NCBI GenBank assembly: GCA_024362935.1
Contig: JANCRA010000012.1
Span: 4,092,001 to 4,156,000 of the forward strand
Direction of reading: 5' to 3'
Source: Setophaga petechia
Lineage: Eukaryota > Chordata > Aves > Passeriformes > Parulidae
Length of the DNA: 64,000 nucleotides
The first letter of the stretch is position 1. Each line of letters begins with the position of its first letter. Of this stretch, positions 12,542 through 25,700 are shown in pieces. The translations under genes and the position numbers were made by a program. The notes under the pieces are model-generated. The model was given only the letters and a program-made list of their open reading frames with translations. It ran no database searches and was not told where the DNA came from.

Positions 12542-14814
12542 AGTTCTTTGTTAATAGGAATTGGAATCTTTGCTGATAAAGCTTGATTCTCAATGAAAAA
12601 TGATGGACAAAATGTCCTCCCATGCTGAATTCCCCCACCTATCCACAGAGTGGCTCCCAGCCCAGAGCATGCAAACTGCTGTTAGTTATTGAAAAAGGGT
12701 GACTAGTGCCATAGACAATGGGTGGGAAGGTGGGAGAGTATGATCCCAGGTTCCAAAGCCTGTGTTGCAGGTTTGTGCCAGCCTCAGTGGCAGAGAAATG
12801 AAAGGAACTGCTCCACTGAGTCCCTCTGGGGCAATGGGGAGCACAGTGTTGCACTCCCAACACGAACCTGTGGGAGCTGGTGAACCCAAGAGCAGCACAG
12901 GCACCCAGCTAGTGGGTCACACCAGCCCTTGGGAGGCTGTCTCTGCACTTCTCCTTCTGTTGGGTCTTCTCCATTCTCTTGCCCCATTCAATCCAGTCCT
13001 GCTTTCCCATGTAAGGAACAGGTGGCTATTTGCTTCTTTCCTTGTCTTGGTCTCACCTCAAGCACACAGGGGCTTGCTACCCCTGATGCAAATGCCCAAT
13101 TTTATTTGTTATTCCCTTTCCTGCAGTTGTTCAGCCCCTGTGTAACACAACATGTCATCTCCCAGGACTTGCTCTAACCAGCAGTGCTGGGAGATTTCAA
13201 GCCAACAAAAAGCCTTTGAAAGGTCTGAGATCACAGTCAAATGAGAAAGGGTGAGCTCTGTTCTCCAAGCCTTAGCAGGACCCCTTGAAACTCTCACACC
13301 TAGAGACCATCTAGTTACAAATGCACAGGAAAAGTGCCTGACCATAGTCCTTATGTGTCTAGTTAACTTTTTTCCATTATAAAATATTATTCCTCATAGG
13401 CTCCATTATGATTTAATTAGAAATAGGTTTTGGGATTTTTTCCCCTGTTAATACCATGTCTCACTATGTCAATTAAAAAGAAAAATTGACTTCAATCACA
13501 CAATATAGAGCTGTTAAAAAATGCTTTGCAAACTTTGTGGGAGAAAAAGTCTTGAGGGGGGAGGTAATACTATGACAGTAAATCATAAATCTATGTTGGA
13601 AAGCAGCACAGAAATCAAAGAAATAACCTGTGTTCTTTTTGTGACACATTTTTGTGTATAATTTTTAAAACATAGTCTTGAAATCTGGTAGCAGTGTTAA
13701 CATCTTTTGGTGGTTTGAGTTGGGTTCTTTTCTTCCAGCTTTCTTTTTCTTGTACTAATCATCCAAAACGGAACCAGGAAAAACTTTTCATAATTTCCTC
13801 TTTAATAGAAGGGTTTACCTCAGTGCAAATTGCCTACTTGCACCATTTTAATCTGACACATTGTTCAAAATATTTTTTAAAGCCAGCTGAGGGAATGGAA
13901 TAGGTACATTTCTTTGCAGCAGTGAGTCAGTGGAAAGAGACACAGTGACTCCGGGGGAAACAACTTACATGTTTCATGCCTTTTGAGCAGGTATTACCTG
14001 TCTTGTGGAGATTACAAACTTGATAGCCCACACTAACCAGGTACAGAACTCCTTTTAGAAGCATGCTGATAAATTTTCAGTGTGAGGCTCTTTTCTCTTA
14101 GCTTTATAGTCACTTTTTATTTCTCATGATTGAACAAAACACCTCTGAACTTACAACACCTGAAAGATGACAGTAATATGTTTTCTGCAAATTATATACT
14201 TTGGATATCTGTACACTTCCTGCTTTAAAAGGAAACATTCACAAAGACAACAAATCATAGGAATTTTCTGGTTTAAATGAAATACTCCATCTTCAGAATT
14301 CCAAGGAAGGTGCTGAGGTTAATCCATGGCTTCCCCAGAGCACTGCAATGATGGATAAAAACATACTGTAAAGCTTGATATATAATCTAAACTCCCTGCC
14401 TTCACTCCATGGAAGGTTACATTTCTACTTCCCAGTCCAAGAGATGGGAATAATTTTATTATCTGTGCATATGCAAAATCCCACTGGGAGTCAATGCAAG
14501 CATAAATTTCCCCATGTGTTTTCCAGAACGCGAAGCTCTGCTCATATCCATGTGCAGCCAAAAAAATTTTTGGTAAAGAGGTAATAATTTTAAATCAAAA
14601 CTAGAAATTAATCCATCTGTTTCATATTTCCAATCTACCAAGTGGCAACAGTCCTTATTCACAAGGAGAGGAGCATTCCAGTGGCATTATACTCTGTGTC
14701 ATGGACAAGATCTTGTTCTCTTGTTCTTCTGTAATTTTCACTGAAAACTGTAAAAGATGCTGGGGAAAAATTATAAATGTGCTATTATAAAATAATTTAT
14801 TAAACAGCTAAAAA

Positions 14815-14858
14815 TCTAGATATATTCATGATCTGTAATTAAAGCTAGATATATTCAT
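14815..14858. repeat. 29-bp local direct duplication
   Basis: 'ctagatatattcat' appears at about 14816-14829 and again at about 14845-14858, separated by unrelated sequence. It is a small AT-rich two-copy duplication and no function can be inferred. Confidence 0.65.
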
Positions 14859-17800
14859 ATTGACATATTCTTAGTGTGAGAAGTATGCATTGCCTAGTAT
14901 TTCTTTTCAGACAAAAGGAATCCTAGTTTGACCCTCAGTTCAACATTCCCATGCCTTCATTGCTTACAGCAAGCCTTTGAAATTCAGTGAGAAGAAAGCC
15001 CTGAGGATGAATACCTGTAGTGTCTCATGAAATTCCATTTGTCTATGTCCCAGGTACATGTGTGGTGTCATTCCCATCTGTCAGCAAAGCCATGGCAGCA
15101 TGCCAAAAGAGCAACTGAACAGGAATGCTTGGACACGCAAGAAAATAACCAGAAACACCTGCTACATCACAAGCTCTGTGCAGGAAACCTCCCTTGGTAA
15201 AGAGCAGGGAGGGAAATCTAAACCACCTTCCCTTCCCTGCAGAGTCTCCCTCAGATGTGTTGCATGGCCTCAGGGTCTCATTCTCAGCTCTGAAGGAACC
15301 ATGTGAACAAAGAGCTTTCCCACCTTCTCCATATAAGCAGAGACCCAAAGCAGGATTTTTCAAATATTTCACAAAGCCAGTACAAGGCCCAAATATATCT
15401 TCCCTTGCTAAGATATTCCTCCAGACAGCTGCAGTAGTTATTCAGAGTTCAGGCTAACTGTGGATCCTCAGAGCTTGATAATACTGATGACATTTGATAA
15501 TAACATTGCTACATATACTAACAAAAGAATTCTTGCCAGCCCATGTGAGAGACCTAGAAGATGTATCTAACAACATTAAAATAAAACTATGGCACTAGTT
15601 GAAAAATCAAAAAGCTAACAAAGGACAAAATTAAGATCATCTGACATTTTACTTCAGTCCTCTTGTACCTCTAGCTAAGACAATCCTTCATGACATGTCA
15701 TGGTGAATTCAGGAGTCTTCAAGAGTCTCTGTCCTCTTACATAGGTGAGACAGTGCAAAGAATGTCTGAAATTGGGATGACCATAGCTGGTTACCAAATG
15801 TTTCCCTGGCATATTTCTTTCAGAAGGCTGGAAGGATTCTCCAGGAGGAAATGGTCACTTTTGTGGCTCCTGTAGATACTGCCATACAGAAGAGCTCAGA
15901 GTCTGGAGATCTACAAGCAGGCATGTGGAAGCTAGTCTGGCAAGGGCTTCACAAGGCCCTCTTGCTGGAAAAAGCTCAGTAACAGTTGTTATTGTTGAGC
16001 ACTCAGGGATAAAATAACACATTCCCATAGTAAACGGCTGCAGAAGGAAGAAAATCTTAAAGAGAGCTGGGGGGTATGTTGAATTTTGCAGTTCATTTAA
16101 ACAATTTTCTTCCTGCAGATACATTTGGAATTGATTAAGGTATACAGAGATATTTGGCACCCTGACTGCAGAGAATTTCCCTTCAAGCAAAGTAACAGTT
16201 CTTTTACTTCTTTTCATTCACCGAGTTCCACCAGATATAAGAGAACAAAGTGTACCTGGAGCCTGAAAAGGGCCCCATGTCCTAAAACAGTGTAAAAGCC
16301 CTCTTCATTAGCACACATCATTAAACATTTCATACAGAAAGGCACCATCTGCTCTTGAAAACTCTGGGAACTCAGCACAGAAGGTACTGATTGCCCTCAG
16401 CAAAGAGGGAGAGCATTTTTGACTGAACCTGCTAGACTTGGAACAGGGGTTATTTTGCCAAAATTAGGGTTTGTCTTTGTTGTAATGACCACTTCTCCCC
16501 TGATCTTGCTGGATATCAAGAGCAATCTCCAGTTGTTGCTGGGTTCCTGAGGATGGGAAGCCATGGGCTAGTTGAACAGTATTTGAAATTCATCAATTAT
16601 ATGTATCCATTTTCCCCTCTGTAATTTCACAGCATCAGGCAGCTGCACCCTTACACCACAGCAAATACTGGGCTTAATTCTGGCACTGTTTCCCATTCAC
16701 AGCTCCTGATTGCTACCCCAAGAGCAAGAAGGGCAGGGCCAATGTCACCAGCGGGGTCTCCAGTGCCCCAGCTCTGTCCTGCATCACTGTGGCCATGTCA
16801 GCAGGTAGAATATTCTGCATTCTTCAGGGTCACACTGCTCATAAAGTGTGAGCTCAGAACACCCTGAGAGCTCCTCAGAACTGTCAGACCAAAGAGCTGT
16901 AGGTGAGGGATGTGGCTACTGCCATCATTTTGTGCTGAATGAGAAAATGTCTGGTTTTTCAGAAAACTGATCACACAGAACAAATTTCATTACACAGAAG
17001 AAAACACATTCATGAAATTTTTTTATTTCCTTAATGGCCAAGAAACCAATTATAATTAAGGATAAACCATAGTTCATAAAGATGTGAATCGATTTATTTG
17101 GAATATTTGTATCATATTTAAATATCTGTAAGCTTATATCAGGTCCATAGTATATATTGGTAGTGCACGCTACAGAATTCTGGGAGTTTGCCCTGTATTT
17201 TTGTAAAAAGTAGTGTCATATTTTTAGGAAACTCCCCCCAAAAAAGAAAACTCCTAATAAGGTACACACTATTGTATTTAATGGTGTAAATTACTGGAAT
17301 AATACAGATTTCAAAAATAAAATCAGTATTTCAAACTTGTAAATCTTTTATTCAAACAAAACAAGATAGTCTTAGTGAAAAATTTTCTAAATTTATGAAA
17401 ATAATTTTTCTATATTTTGTACAATCATGCTAGAATTATTCATTTTCACAACAAACCAAATATTTTATCAAAGATGTGATACTATTTGAAAACTAAGAGA
17501 TATCATCTCTAATGCCATGAAAATTACCTTCTCTGAAAATGACCATCTTATCACAATTGATAAAATTATCAATTAGGAGTTGCATATCTGGCAATGCCAT
17601 CTAACCCACAGTCTTTTCCTATTTTCCAAATGTGATAATTTAAACTTTTTTCATGGTTATCAGCCTAATTGTCCCTATGTTTTGCTCTCTTCTTTAATGC
17701 AAGACCAAAAAATAGATAAAGCTCCTCAGCAGCTCTTTTGTTCTACCCTTCATCTGCCCAATTACTTGTTACAAACTCTGGGACTTATCTGAAATGCAGA

Positions 17801-20283
17801 GAATGTTTTTTCCTACATCATTAGTGTGAAACTGGTTTATATCCCTCAGAAATGCTTCATTTTTATTGCTTTTTAAAAATCATTATTGTAGACTGAATTA
17901 TTTCCACTTGTAATTCTGGAAGTACTTACTGACCACCAAATTACTGACATCCCTTTTGTCTGCTGAGTTCTTTTGCCTGCCTAACATCTGATTGCAATGA
18001 TTCCAGGACTGCTAGGCATTTCCAGTGTTTTATTCATAACAGCTCTTTATAAAATTTTGAGGCCATGTTTCACAATGTAATATTCATTTTTCTTATGTAT
18101 CTTTACTTACTAAAGTATATTAACACATTTGGAAAAAAAAGGTTCATAAACTTTCCTGTAAAAGTAAGTTTCTTCAGGACATTTGGTATGTTGCTGTAGT
18201 GCATAGTCATTCCTCATCATTCCTAGTAAAGAGAGAATTAGCATTCCTTCAATCACTTATCTTTATAAGAATTAAAATTCTTTCCAGGATATTTAGTTCT
18301 TAGGGCATTTTATCACAGCACGTTTATGTTATAAACATGCGCTTTCTTGTTAGGAACGACATTAATTTTCCAGTTAGTTATCAAAGCAAATTACTTCTAA
18401 ATTTATAGCAGTCTGACATAGATTTACAGAATTAGAGCATAAATCTTCCTTGCTATCTTCAAAAACATAGGATGATACGTGCCTTTGCCCAGTCACAGTA
18501 TGTAACCAGATGTGCTTGTTTTTTTTAAGAAGAAAAATTTATTCTCTCCTTATCTAAATCATATGTATCTGTGATTTGATGAACATGTTCCTTGGATTGC
18601 TTCATCACCTTCCCAACAAAGTTATTTTCTAACAGGGAAGACAAGGCACTGACAATATTGAACTGTCACTCCCCAAATTTGTACTGCACACATGAAGTGA
18701 CCTTGAATTAGTGTCTAAAGCAGCACTGCTGCTTCCTCAGAAGTACAGAACTAAGGAAGTTAGGCTGTCATGAGGATAAAGAGGATTCTACAGGGCAAGT
18801 CTAGTGCAGGAATGGCACTCTTTATTATTTTAGTATAATTATGTCTGTCTCTTGACTTCCCATTTGTCTCGCGAGGTTGATTTGGTATTTGCTGATGATT
18901 CATTATTCTTTTTCTCTTGCTCAAAGCAAGGAAAGCTCTCTCACTCCAGGACAGAACAGAATTCAAGCAAAACACTTCTCCAGCACTTCTGAGTCTCAGT
19001 TGCTCCTTTTGCTGCAGTGCATCTCTGGCACTATGCTCACAGTCATGCCTCTGCTCTATTACTAATTTTAGCCTTTGGATACTTCAGCTGTGAGCCATAG
19101 CTCTTTTTAACCACAAATTACTTTCTGGGTTCCTATGGGCCTGTTCATGTTCATGTTTTTCTCTTCTGACTCTCCTTTCTCCCAAAGGGGAGTGAACCTC
19201 TACTATCCTTTCATGCAATGGCCTTTATTCCTTGATAATTGTTTTCTTATTTTCCTACCACCATTTCAGCCTATTTTCTCTCCTCAGTAATGTAAGTACT
19301 GACTTTTTTCCTTAAGAACATTTTCTCTAAAAATACCCTCCAGTGGATAGAATTGACCAGAGTTTTGACTGAAAATTTTCCCTATTAAAAGTGAATTGGT
19401 AAACTCAGTAAAAAACTAGGGAGACAGAGAAAGAAAAGAGAGGATACAGAAAGCAAAATAAGAGACATGTTATTTAACATTTTCAGGGGAAAATTTCTTA
19501 TGGCTACCTTAGAAATGTCTTTTGGAGAAGATTTATGCTTGATATGAACTCAAAGAAGAGTGAAGAGTTATTTCACATACTGTAATTGTCATCTCCAATA
19601 TTGATAATAAATGCCAATATTGATGATCAACTGGCCATATCATACTGAAGCCTAAGCCATAAACTCTCTTTTAGATGAACTTCTATTTTCTTTTGCTTTC
19701 TTTTTAAAATGAAAATATCTGATGCATCTCTGATTAGTGCTATAATAATACCTGTTATTGGGATTATATGAAAACAAGGTTCATAAATAAATTATTCTAA
19801 ATCCCTAACTCCAGCAATTGTATATATAATGTTTTGAAAAATGGAAACAAGTCAAATATTTGACAAGAAGTTAATCAACTGTAATCTCTATGGGAAGATT
19901 TACTGTTCTATTATATGGAAGTACAGCCACACAAGCACCCATACATACATGTGTGAGTAGGTGTTTATGCACCATCTGAATATCTAGAATATTTAAAATC
20001 CAAAAAAAACATAGAAGCCTCTTGATCTGTCATCTCAGTAAGCTCAGAGCTTAATGAGTGAAGCATGAGATGCAATGCAAAAAGTAATTACTCAGAAGAG
20101 GAAATCAAGTATCATTTCCCTTCCTGATGTAACCAAAGATAAACTGGCAAATGCCACAAAACTTTACTAATGTATTAGGATAATTTGCTGCTCTTGAAGC
20201 ATCATTATACTACTGAGTCAAGGGGCATTCTAACATGAAAATACATAATTTAATATAAAAGCTAAACTTTGCAGAGACTTAGC

Positions 20284-20372
20284 TTCTAACCAATTGTGGC
20301 AGTGTTAGCTTTATGGTTGGACTCGATGGTCTTAAGGGTGTTTTCCAGTCAAAATGATTCAGTGATTCTACT
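20284..20372 (+). mobile_element. CR1 LINE terminal fragment
   Basis: The block 'tggttggactcgatggtctt', then 'aagggtgttttccag' and 'gattcagtgattct', is the extreme 3' end of a CR1 element in plus orientation. It has the usual 'ggactcgatgatctt' box and tandem octamer-like tail. Only about 90 bp are retained, so this is a strongly 5'-truncated insertion with no coding capacity. Confidence 0.8.
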
Positions 20373-20782
20373 AGAGGTAAACAACTAAAATAGCATATCT
20401 GACATGTTTAGAGAAGACTTGAGTGGTGAGCTAGCCAGCAATTTTTCATTAAGGTTATTTTCATTAAAACAGAAAATATCTGTTCCATGAAATTGAGATT
20501 TTCTAGTGGCTGTCTTCATTTTTCTCTACTGTTACTGATGAGAGCTACAGCCACTACAGCCACCCATGCCACAGCCCCCTGCATTTCATTTTGGGGAAAG
20601 CTGCAAACAGAACTCCCTGAACGGGCATCAGCAGAGAGGAGCAGAAGGGCAAAAGGTTTCACATTTAGCTGCTGGTAGCCCCAGCTGAAGACTAATATTT
20701 TCACTTATGGAAAGGGAAAGTGAGCAGCACTTTCTGGGCAGGCAGACAGCTACCAGGCCAAAACTCTCTCCAAACACTTTTT

Positions 20783-20850
20783 CTTTCTTTTTTTTTTTTC
20801 CCATTTTTTTAAAAAAATCTCCTTCTGTTGAAGTAAAAAAAAAAAAAATA
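20783..20850. repeat. Opposed poly-T and poly-A tracts
   Basis: A 'tttctttc' plus T-run (about 20781-20799) is followed by a T7A7 block around 20804-20817 and then an A13-14 run at about 20836-20849 running into 'tatatatg'. The T and A runs are inverted relative to each other and could form a hairpin or cruciform. No flanking gene-derived sequence suggests a processed pseudogene. Confidence 0.75.
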
Positions 20851-20989
20851 TATGTGATATTGGAAGCTGGAGGAGGAAGGGAGGGAGGTCTGTTCATCAT
20901 ACTTTTTACCTCAGTTCTGGAGGCCAATATATTTCAACCATTTTTATTAAACCAACTGGATTTCTATTTTCCAAATATCTAACTATTTG

Positions 20990-21859
20990 GTCAGATTTCC
21001 AACCATGTGCCAAGCATACCTCATATATTTACGTGGGGTTTCACTAGAGAAAGATTTGCGTGGTTCACAAAAACCAGCCCCTCCCAGAAATCATGTCCCA
21101 GCCAGTCAGGGTGCTGCTCTCCATCCTCCCTGCTCAGCCCACTCTGCTCATTCCTACCTCCAGAAGGACCTGATCCTTCTCTTCTCACTCTCCCATGTTC
21201 ATGCGGCCCAGCTCCCACATTCCTACATTCTGCTGATCTTTCATAGGCATTTACTTGTGTTTCCCAGATATCACTGCTCTTTACTGATGGGGAAAGGGTT
21301 ACTCACATTTTCACTTTTGATTTTTAAGGGAATATCAGTGGTTAGATGAAAGCCAGAAATAAGAATGTGGTTTATATGACTTTTAAAACAGACTTTTCTT
21401 TATATACCAGTACCATTTCAGTGTTTCATATAGTGTTAAATTTTATTCTACTGAAAATTGCGATGCATTTTTTTATTATTTGTTTTATTTTATCAATATG
21501 TATATGAACTTAATATATATGAACTTTTTGTCTGATCATTAGCTGTCAGAATTTTTCTTTTGATAAATATAGTTTCTTTTTTAAATCATAAAATTTTAAA
21601 AAGAATTAACAATGAGCAGAACACTGAGGGGAACTTATACAACTGTTTGGGCAAAATAAATAAAAGGGCTTGCTTGCTTGGAAATGATTTTCCACAAATA
21701 ATATTTTGTATAGTACCCACTGGAACATGAGCTGAAAAGATGCCTTCCCTCAAAGCAGCTGCTGTACTTTCCTCTCAGTGAAGGGAAAAAAGATCACCAG
21801 CTACCAGAATCAAGCTACTACACAGTAGCAAGTAAATATTTCAGCACAAAGACGTTACT
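20990..21859. other. Unique DNA, nothing recognised
   Basis: A moderately C-rich patch at 21.06-21.25 kb gives frames on both strands of up to about 120 codons. None has recognisable domains. The rest is AT-rich (for example 21.4-21.6 kb). Confidence 0.5.
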
Positions 21860-23103
21860 TATTTAGTTTATCACCAGGCATGTAGAAGAAAAGATTGTCA
21901 GGAGTAGTTAGCATGGATTCACCAAGGAAGAAGCATGCTTGACCAGTCTGAGAGCCTTCCATGATGACTTGGTAGGATGGGTCAGTGAGAGGAGAGCAGT
22001 GGGTGTTGTCTGCCTTGACTTCAGCAATGCTTTTGACACTGTCTCACACAACCTCTTTGAAGGCTTAGGAAGTGTGGGTTAGATGGACAGACAGTGAAGT
22101 AGATCAAGAACTGCCTGAATGACAGAGCTCAGAGGACTGAGATCAGTGGAACGGAATCCACTTGGAGGCCTGCAGTCTGTGGCATTCCCCAGGGATCAAT
22201 ACTGGGTTCACTCTTACTCAACCTGTTTGGCAATGACCTGGATGAAGGGATAGAAAGCACCCTCAGCAGGCTTGATGATGATGTGAGGCTGGGGAGAGTG
22301 GCTGATCCATCTGAATGCTTTGCTGCCATCCAGTGGGACCTTGGTAGGCTGGAGAGTTGGGCAGGGACAAAATGAGGTTCAACAAGGGCAAGTGCCCCTG
22401 GGGAGGGATAACCCCAAGCAGCAGCTGGGGGCTGATCTGCTGGGGAGCAGCTCTGCTGAGAAGGACCTGGCAGCCCTGGTGGATGACAAACCCTCTGTGA
22501 GCCAGCAGTGTGCCTTGCCACAGGAGGGCCAGTGGTATCCTGGGGTGCATTGGGGAGAGTGTGGCCAGAGGCCAGGGAAGGAGATCCCACCCCTGTACTC
22601 AGCCCTGGTGAGGCCTCAACTGGAGTGCAGTGTCCCATTCTGGGCTCCTGAGTACAACACAAGGAGCTACTGGAGAGGTCCAGCAAAGGCCACAAAGATC
22701 ATGGAGGAGTCTGTACACTGGGGCACACTGTGTACAGACTATATTTTTCTATAGAAAACTGAGAGGGAATCTCTTTAATGCATATAATATGTCAAAGACA
22801 GGCACTAAGACAGTGGTGCCAGACTCTTTCCGGTGCTGCCGTCAAGGACAAGGAGCAATGGTCATAAACTAAAACACAAAAAATTTTTCCACAACACAGG
22901 GAAGAAATTCTTTACATTGAGAGTGGCAGAGCACTGGAAAGGGTAACCAGGGATGTCATGAAGTCTCCCTCACTGGAAACATTCCAAACCCACCTGGATG
23001 TGTTCCCATGTGACCTGCTCCAGGTGACCCTGCCTTGGCAGAGGGTTGGACTGGGTGACCTGCAGAGGTCCTCTCCAATCCTAACAATTCTGTGATTCTT
23101 TAT
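21860..23103 (+). mobile_element. CR1 LINE, 5'-truncated copy of about 1.2 kb
   Basis: This is the longest transposon in the window. It starts in the reverse transcriptase region of ORF2 ('aggcatgtagaagaaaagattgtc' near 21878) and runs to a complete CR1 3' end: 'gggttggactgggtgacctgcagagg' near 23044-23070, then 'tccaatcctaacaattctgtgattct' up to about 23100. CR1 ORF2 normally encodes an endonuclease and reverse transcriptase. Here only the C-terminal part of the reverse transcriptase and the 3' region survive. A segment around 22,700-22,760 is diverged from the usual CR1 sequence, and frameshifts show it is a dead copy. Confidence 0.93.
22002..22754 (+). pseudogene. Broken CR1 reverse transcriptase remnant
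   Basis: Three pieces of the CR1 reverse transcriptase can be read in different frames. The first (from 22002) gives GVVCLDFSNAFDTVSHNL, the conserved 'LDFSKAFDTV' block. The second (22181-22294) lies in another frame and gives GIPQGSILG followed by a catalytic region reading LDDD at 22271-22282 instead of the usual F/YADD. The third (about 22320-22754) returns to the first frame and carries 'LGADLL', 'AEKDLAALVDD' and '[13 protein letters not shown]'. At least two frameshifts plus the altered catalytic box show that no active enzyme is made. Confidence 0.88.
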
Positions 23104-23393
23104 AGGTATTAGCACAAACTTAATGTGATGACAGAGAAAGAACTATTAGAATTTCAGAGTGAAATAGTATTTCTACAGTTGGTGGACAAGATATCAGTCA
23201 AAGTGCTTGACGTTAAATGATTTTCCCCAAAGCTGAAACAAACACAAGGTCAGTTATGTTGATTCAATGGATGGGTGACAGCATATTAGATTACCACAAC
23301 TCAGCTCTGTTTGGCTGTGAGCCCTGGTCTTGCAGTTATAGACACCATGTTTCCACCTGTCCCACTCATTGTAGTACTAACTCTTCAGTGATA
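23104..23393. other. Unique DNA, nothing recognised
   Basis: This is a short AT-rich interval between the CR1 tail and the tandem arrays. I see no supported feature. Confidence 0.5.
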
Positions 23394-23432
23394 CTATTAA
23401 TATTTGCTATTAATATATGCTATTAATATTTT
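23394..23432. repeat. 13-bp tandem repeat, three copies
   Basis: The unit 'ctattaatatttg' or close variants begins at 23394, 23407 and 23420, an exact 13-bp period. Each unit contains ATTAAT. It lies about 150 bp upstream of the 22-bp array, so two independent short tandem arrays of TAAT-containing units sit close together. Confidence 0.8.
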
Positions 23433-23582
23433 CACTATGTAAACCTCCCACCCAAGTAGCACTCACTATATGGGGACAAACCATTTCAGTGTACTGGTGG
23501 AGAACATCAGTAGCTGTCACATTTTATGAGATTCAAATTCATTATAAAGTGGGGGATTATTAGTTTATTCTACATGTATAAA

Positions 23583-23670
23583 ATCACTAATTCAGAAAAA
23601 CTAGTTACGTGCATTAGTAATGCACATAATGTGCATTAGAAAAACCAGTAATGTGCATTACTGTGTGTTT
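23583..23670. repeat. 22-bp tandem array with palindromic TAAT/ATTA units
   Basis: The core '(t)tacgtgcatta' or 'taatgtgcatta' starts at 23605, 23627 and 23649, an exact 22-bp spacing. A weaker preceding unit at 23583-23604 shares 'cagaaaaactag' with the second unit. Overlapping perfect or near-perfect palindromes are present: GTGCATTAGTAATGCAC (23609-23625, 17 bp with a single central base) and CAGTAATGTGCATTACTG (23646-23663, two 8-bp arms with 2-bp centre). The motifs resemble homeodomain or POU half-sites. This may be a minisatellite seed or a binding-site array; function is not shown. Confidence 0.8.
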
Positions 23671-25700
23671 ACCACCATGGGCCCCAACACAGACAGATAG
23701 CTGCATCAATGTGCAAAAATAAACATTATGTCTTGAATTTTTTATGGAAATACAAATTTTTTTATTCCATGTGTTTTATGTCATAATATCATCCTCAGAG
23801 AATCTGTTTCTTACAGATTTTAGTCATTCAATTGAAGCTTAGAAAGCCTCATCAAAGGCTGTAAACTAATGAGTACACTCTTAAATAAGGCAAAACCAAA
23901 CAAACATTGGCTTTTGCAGGGGGTGTGAATATATTCAGAAAATAATTATGCTTGACACTGCCAGAGTTTGACCTCCTGGAGCCCCCAAAGCAATCATGTA
24001 CATGACAGAACAAGGGAATTCTGACATAATCTCATGAATATAACAGTTTAATAAATGATAACTTGTACAGTGAGCCATAGCACATGGGATTTAGCTGCCC
24101 TTGGTTATATATTTATAGCAACTCAGGTTAAAAAAATACTGCTTAGCTATGAAAACACTCTTTATGTCTTATTCCCGTGAATCAAAAATAAAGTCTGAAG
24201 GAAGAGAACACTAACAGGTAGGTTCACCCATCCTGAGCAAAGTACTTCCTAATCCATCTCATCTGATACTACTGTTATCATATTAATTGCCACAGTCACA
24301 TTCCAAGAAAAAGACAACTTTAAGCATGGATCTGTATTTAAAATATCTTGTCCATTAACCCAGCAAGTAAAAAAGAGATACCAAAACAACTTTTGTAAAG
24401 TCTTTATATCCTCTATTTCCAATGTTAAGGCAGTCTATAATTAGAGCACACAGGGAGCAGTGACCAATGCACATGAAGGTACTGTGAATAAGCTGAAGGG
24501 TTGTCATTATTTTTGCTCATGGATGTGAATACCAGGCATTCTGGTGCTGTTTCTCAGAGTGCAAATATTGGCACACCCTGCTCAAATACAACCACAGAAA
24601 GAAAACACAAAAGAAAGAAAAAAAAACTCCAAGTGCAGATGCCATATCTTCTCTTAAAGTATTTACAATTAATATGTTCACACCCAGCATGACCATAATT
24701 GCAATATACACAAAACATCCATGCCTCCTCTGCAGCAACACATTTAAGTGTATAACCACTAACAAAAATGCACCCATTTTTTACGTGCTCTTACATTGAC
24801 TTTACTGCCCTCTCCCTTGACTTTCACGTTTTCCCCGTCTACCAGATCTTTTTGGTATCTTGGAGCAGTGGCTGAACATGGCAGGAAACATTGGATAGTT
24901 CTTATTATTATTCACTAAGACCTGAAATAATGTCTTTAACTCTTGCTTTTCTCTTCAAACCAAACAGCATCTGCAGCACTAAACACTCAGCCACTGGACA
25001 GTCAGCTTCTTCTTGGTAAAAAATAATAAAGAAAACAAAGCTGGAGTAAATATTATGTATTTGCAAAGAATATGGATGTTTTAACTGATGAAGTGGGAGG
25101 ATGGGACAGCTGGCTTGCAAATATAGTGCAAAATATGTGAACACAAGACAAAAGAAATATACATTGTCCTAACAAAATCAAGATAGCTCCTGTGGATTGC
25201 TATGATGTCTGTATCTGAACACACTATTATTTTTTACACAGATATATAAAATCTATCAGTTCTCATATGTTTTAGAGTTTGGTGAAATCCAGCTCACTGC
25301 CAGGAGCCAGTTATAGGATCAATGCACCTTTGAAGTAGTGCCTAGGTTTGTGTTGACCTTTGATAAGAGGATAAATTTCACCCTGTGTCATTGGTGCTGC
25401 CCACAAACATAAAAGGGGTATGTTTGCCTTGCCTTAACATCTTTGATATTTACCCACTGCTTTGCTTGAGATATCAGGTATAAAGATGACCCTATCTTTC
25501 CTGACTATGCTGAAAAGGAGAGATATTTGTATTGAAAATAAGGTTCAAACCTAGGCCAGAAATATAGTGCCAGCTCTTGCTGAACTTTTCCCTAGCTCAG
25601 TGCAAGAAGCCAGCAGAGGTGAGCTGATGCAACTTTGCTGTAATACAAGACTTCAAACCAGACATGATTTATCAACCCAGAGGCCAAAACTTAGCCCAAG
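23671..25700. other. Unique AT-rich DNA, nothing recognised
   Basis: No transposon, gene or microsatellite is evident. An A-rich patch occurs at about 24,598-24,628. Confidence 0.5.

Larger units (their letters stand above)
9245..20283. other. Unique non-coding DNA, about 11 kb
   Basis: I find no gene or transposon I can name in this interval. GC content rises at about 12.2-13.3 kb, 14.9-15.4 kb and 16.2-16.9 kb. These blocks carry overlapping short frames on both strands (up to about 127 codons), the pattern expected from GC-rich non-coding DNA. Small repeats within the interval are listed separately. Confidence 0.5.

Noticed and set aside
22129..22695. 188-codon minus-strand open frame
   Set aside because: It lies antisense to the plus-oriented CR1 reverse transcriptase remnant and has no independent motifs.
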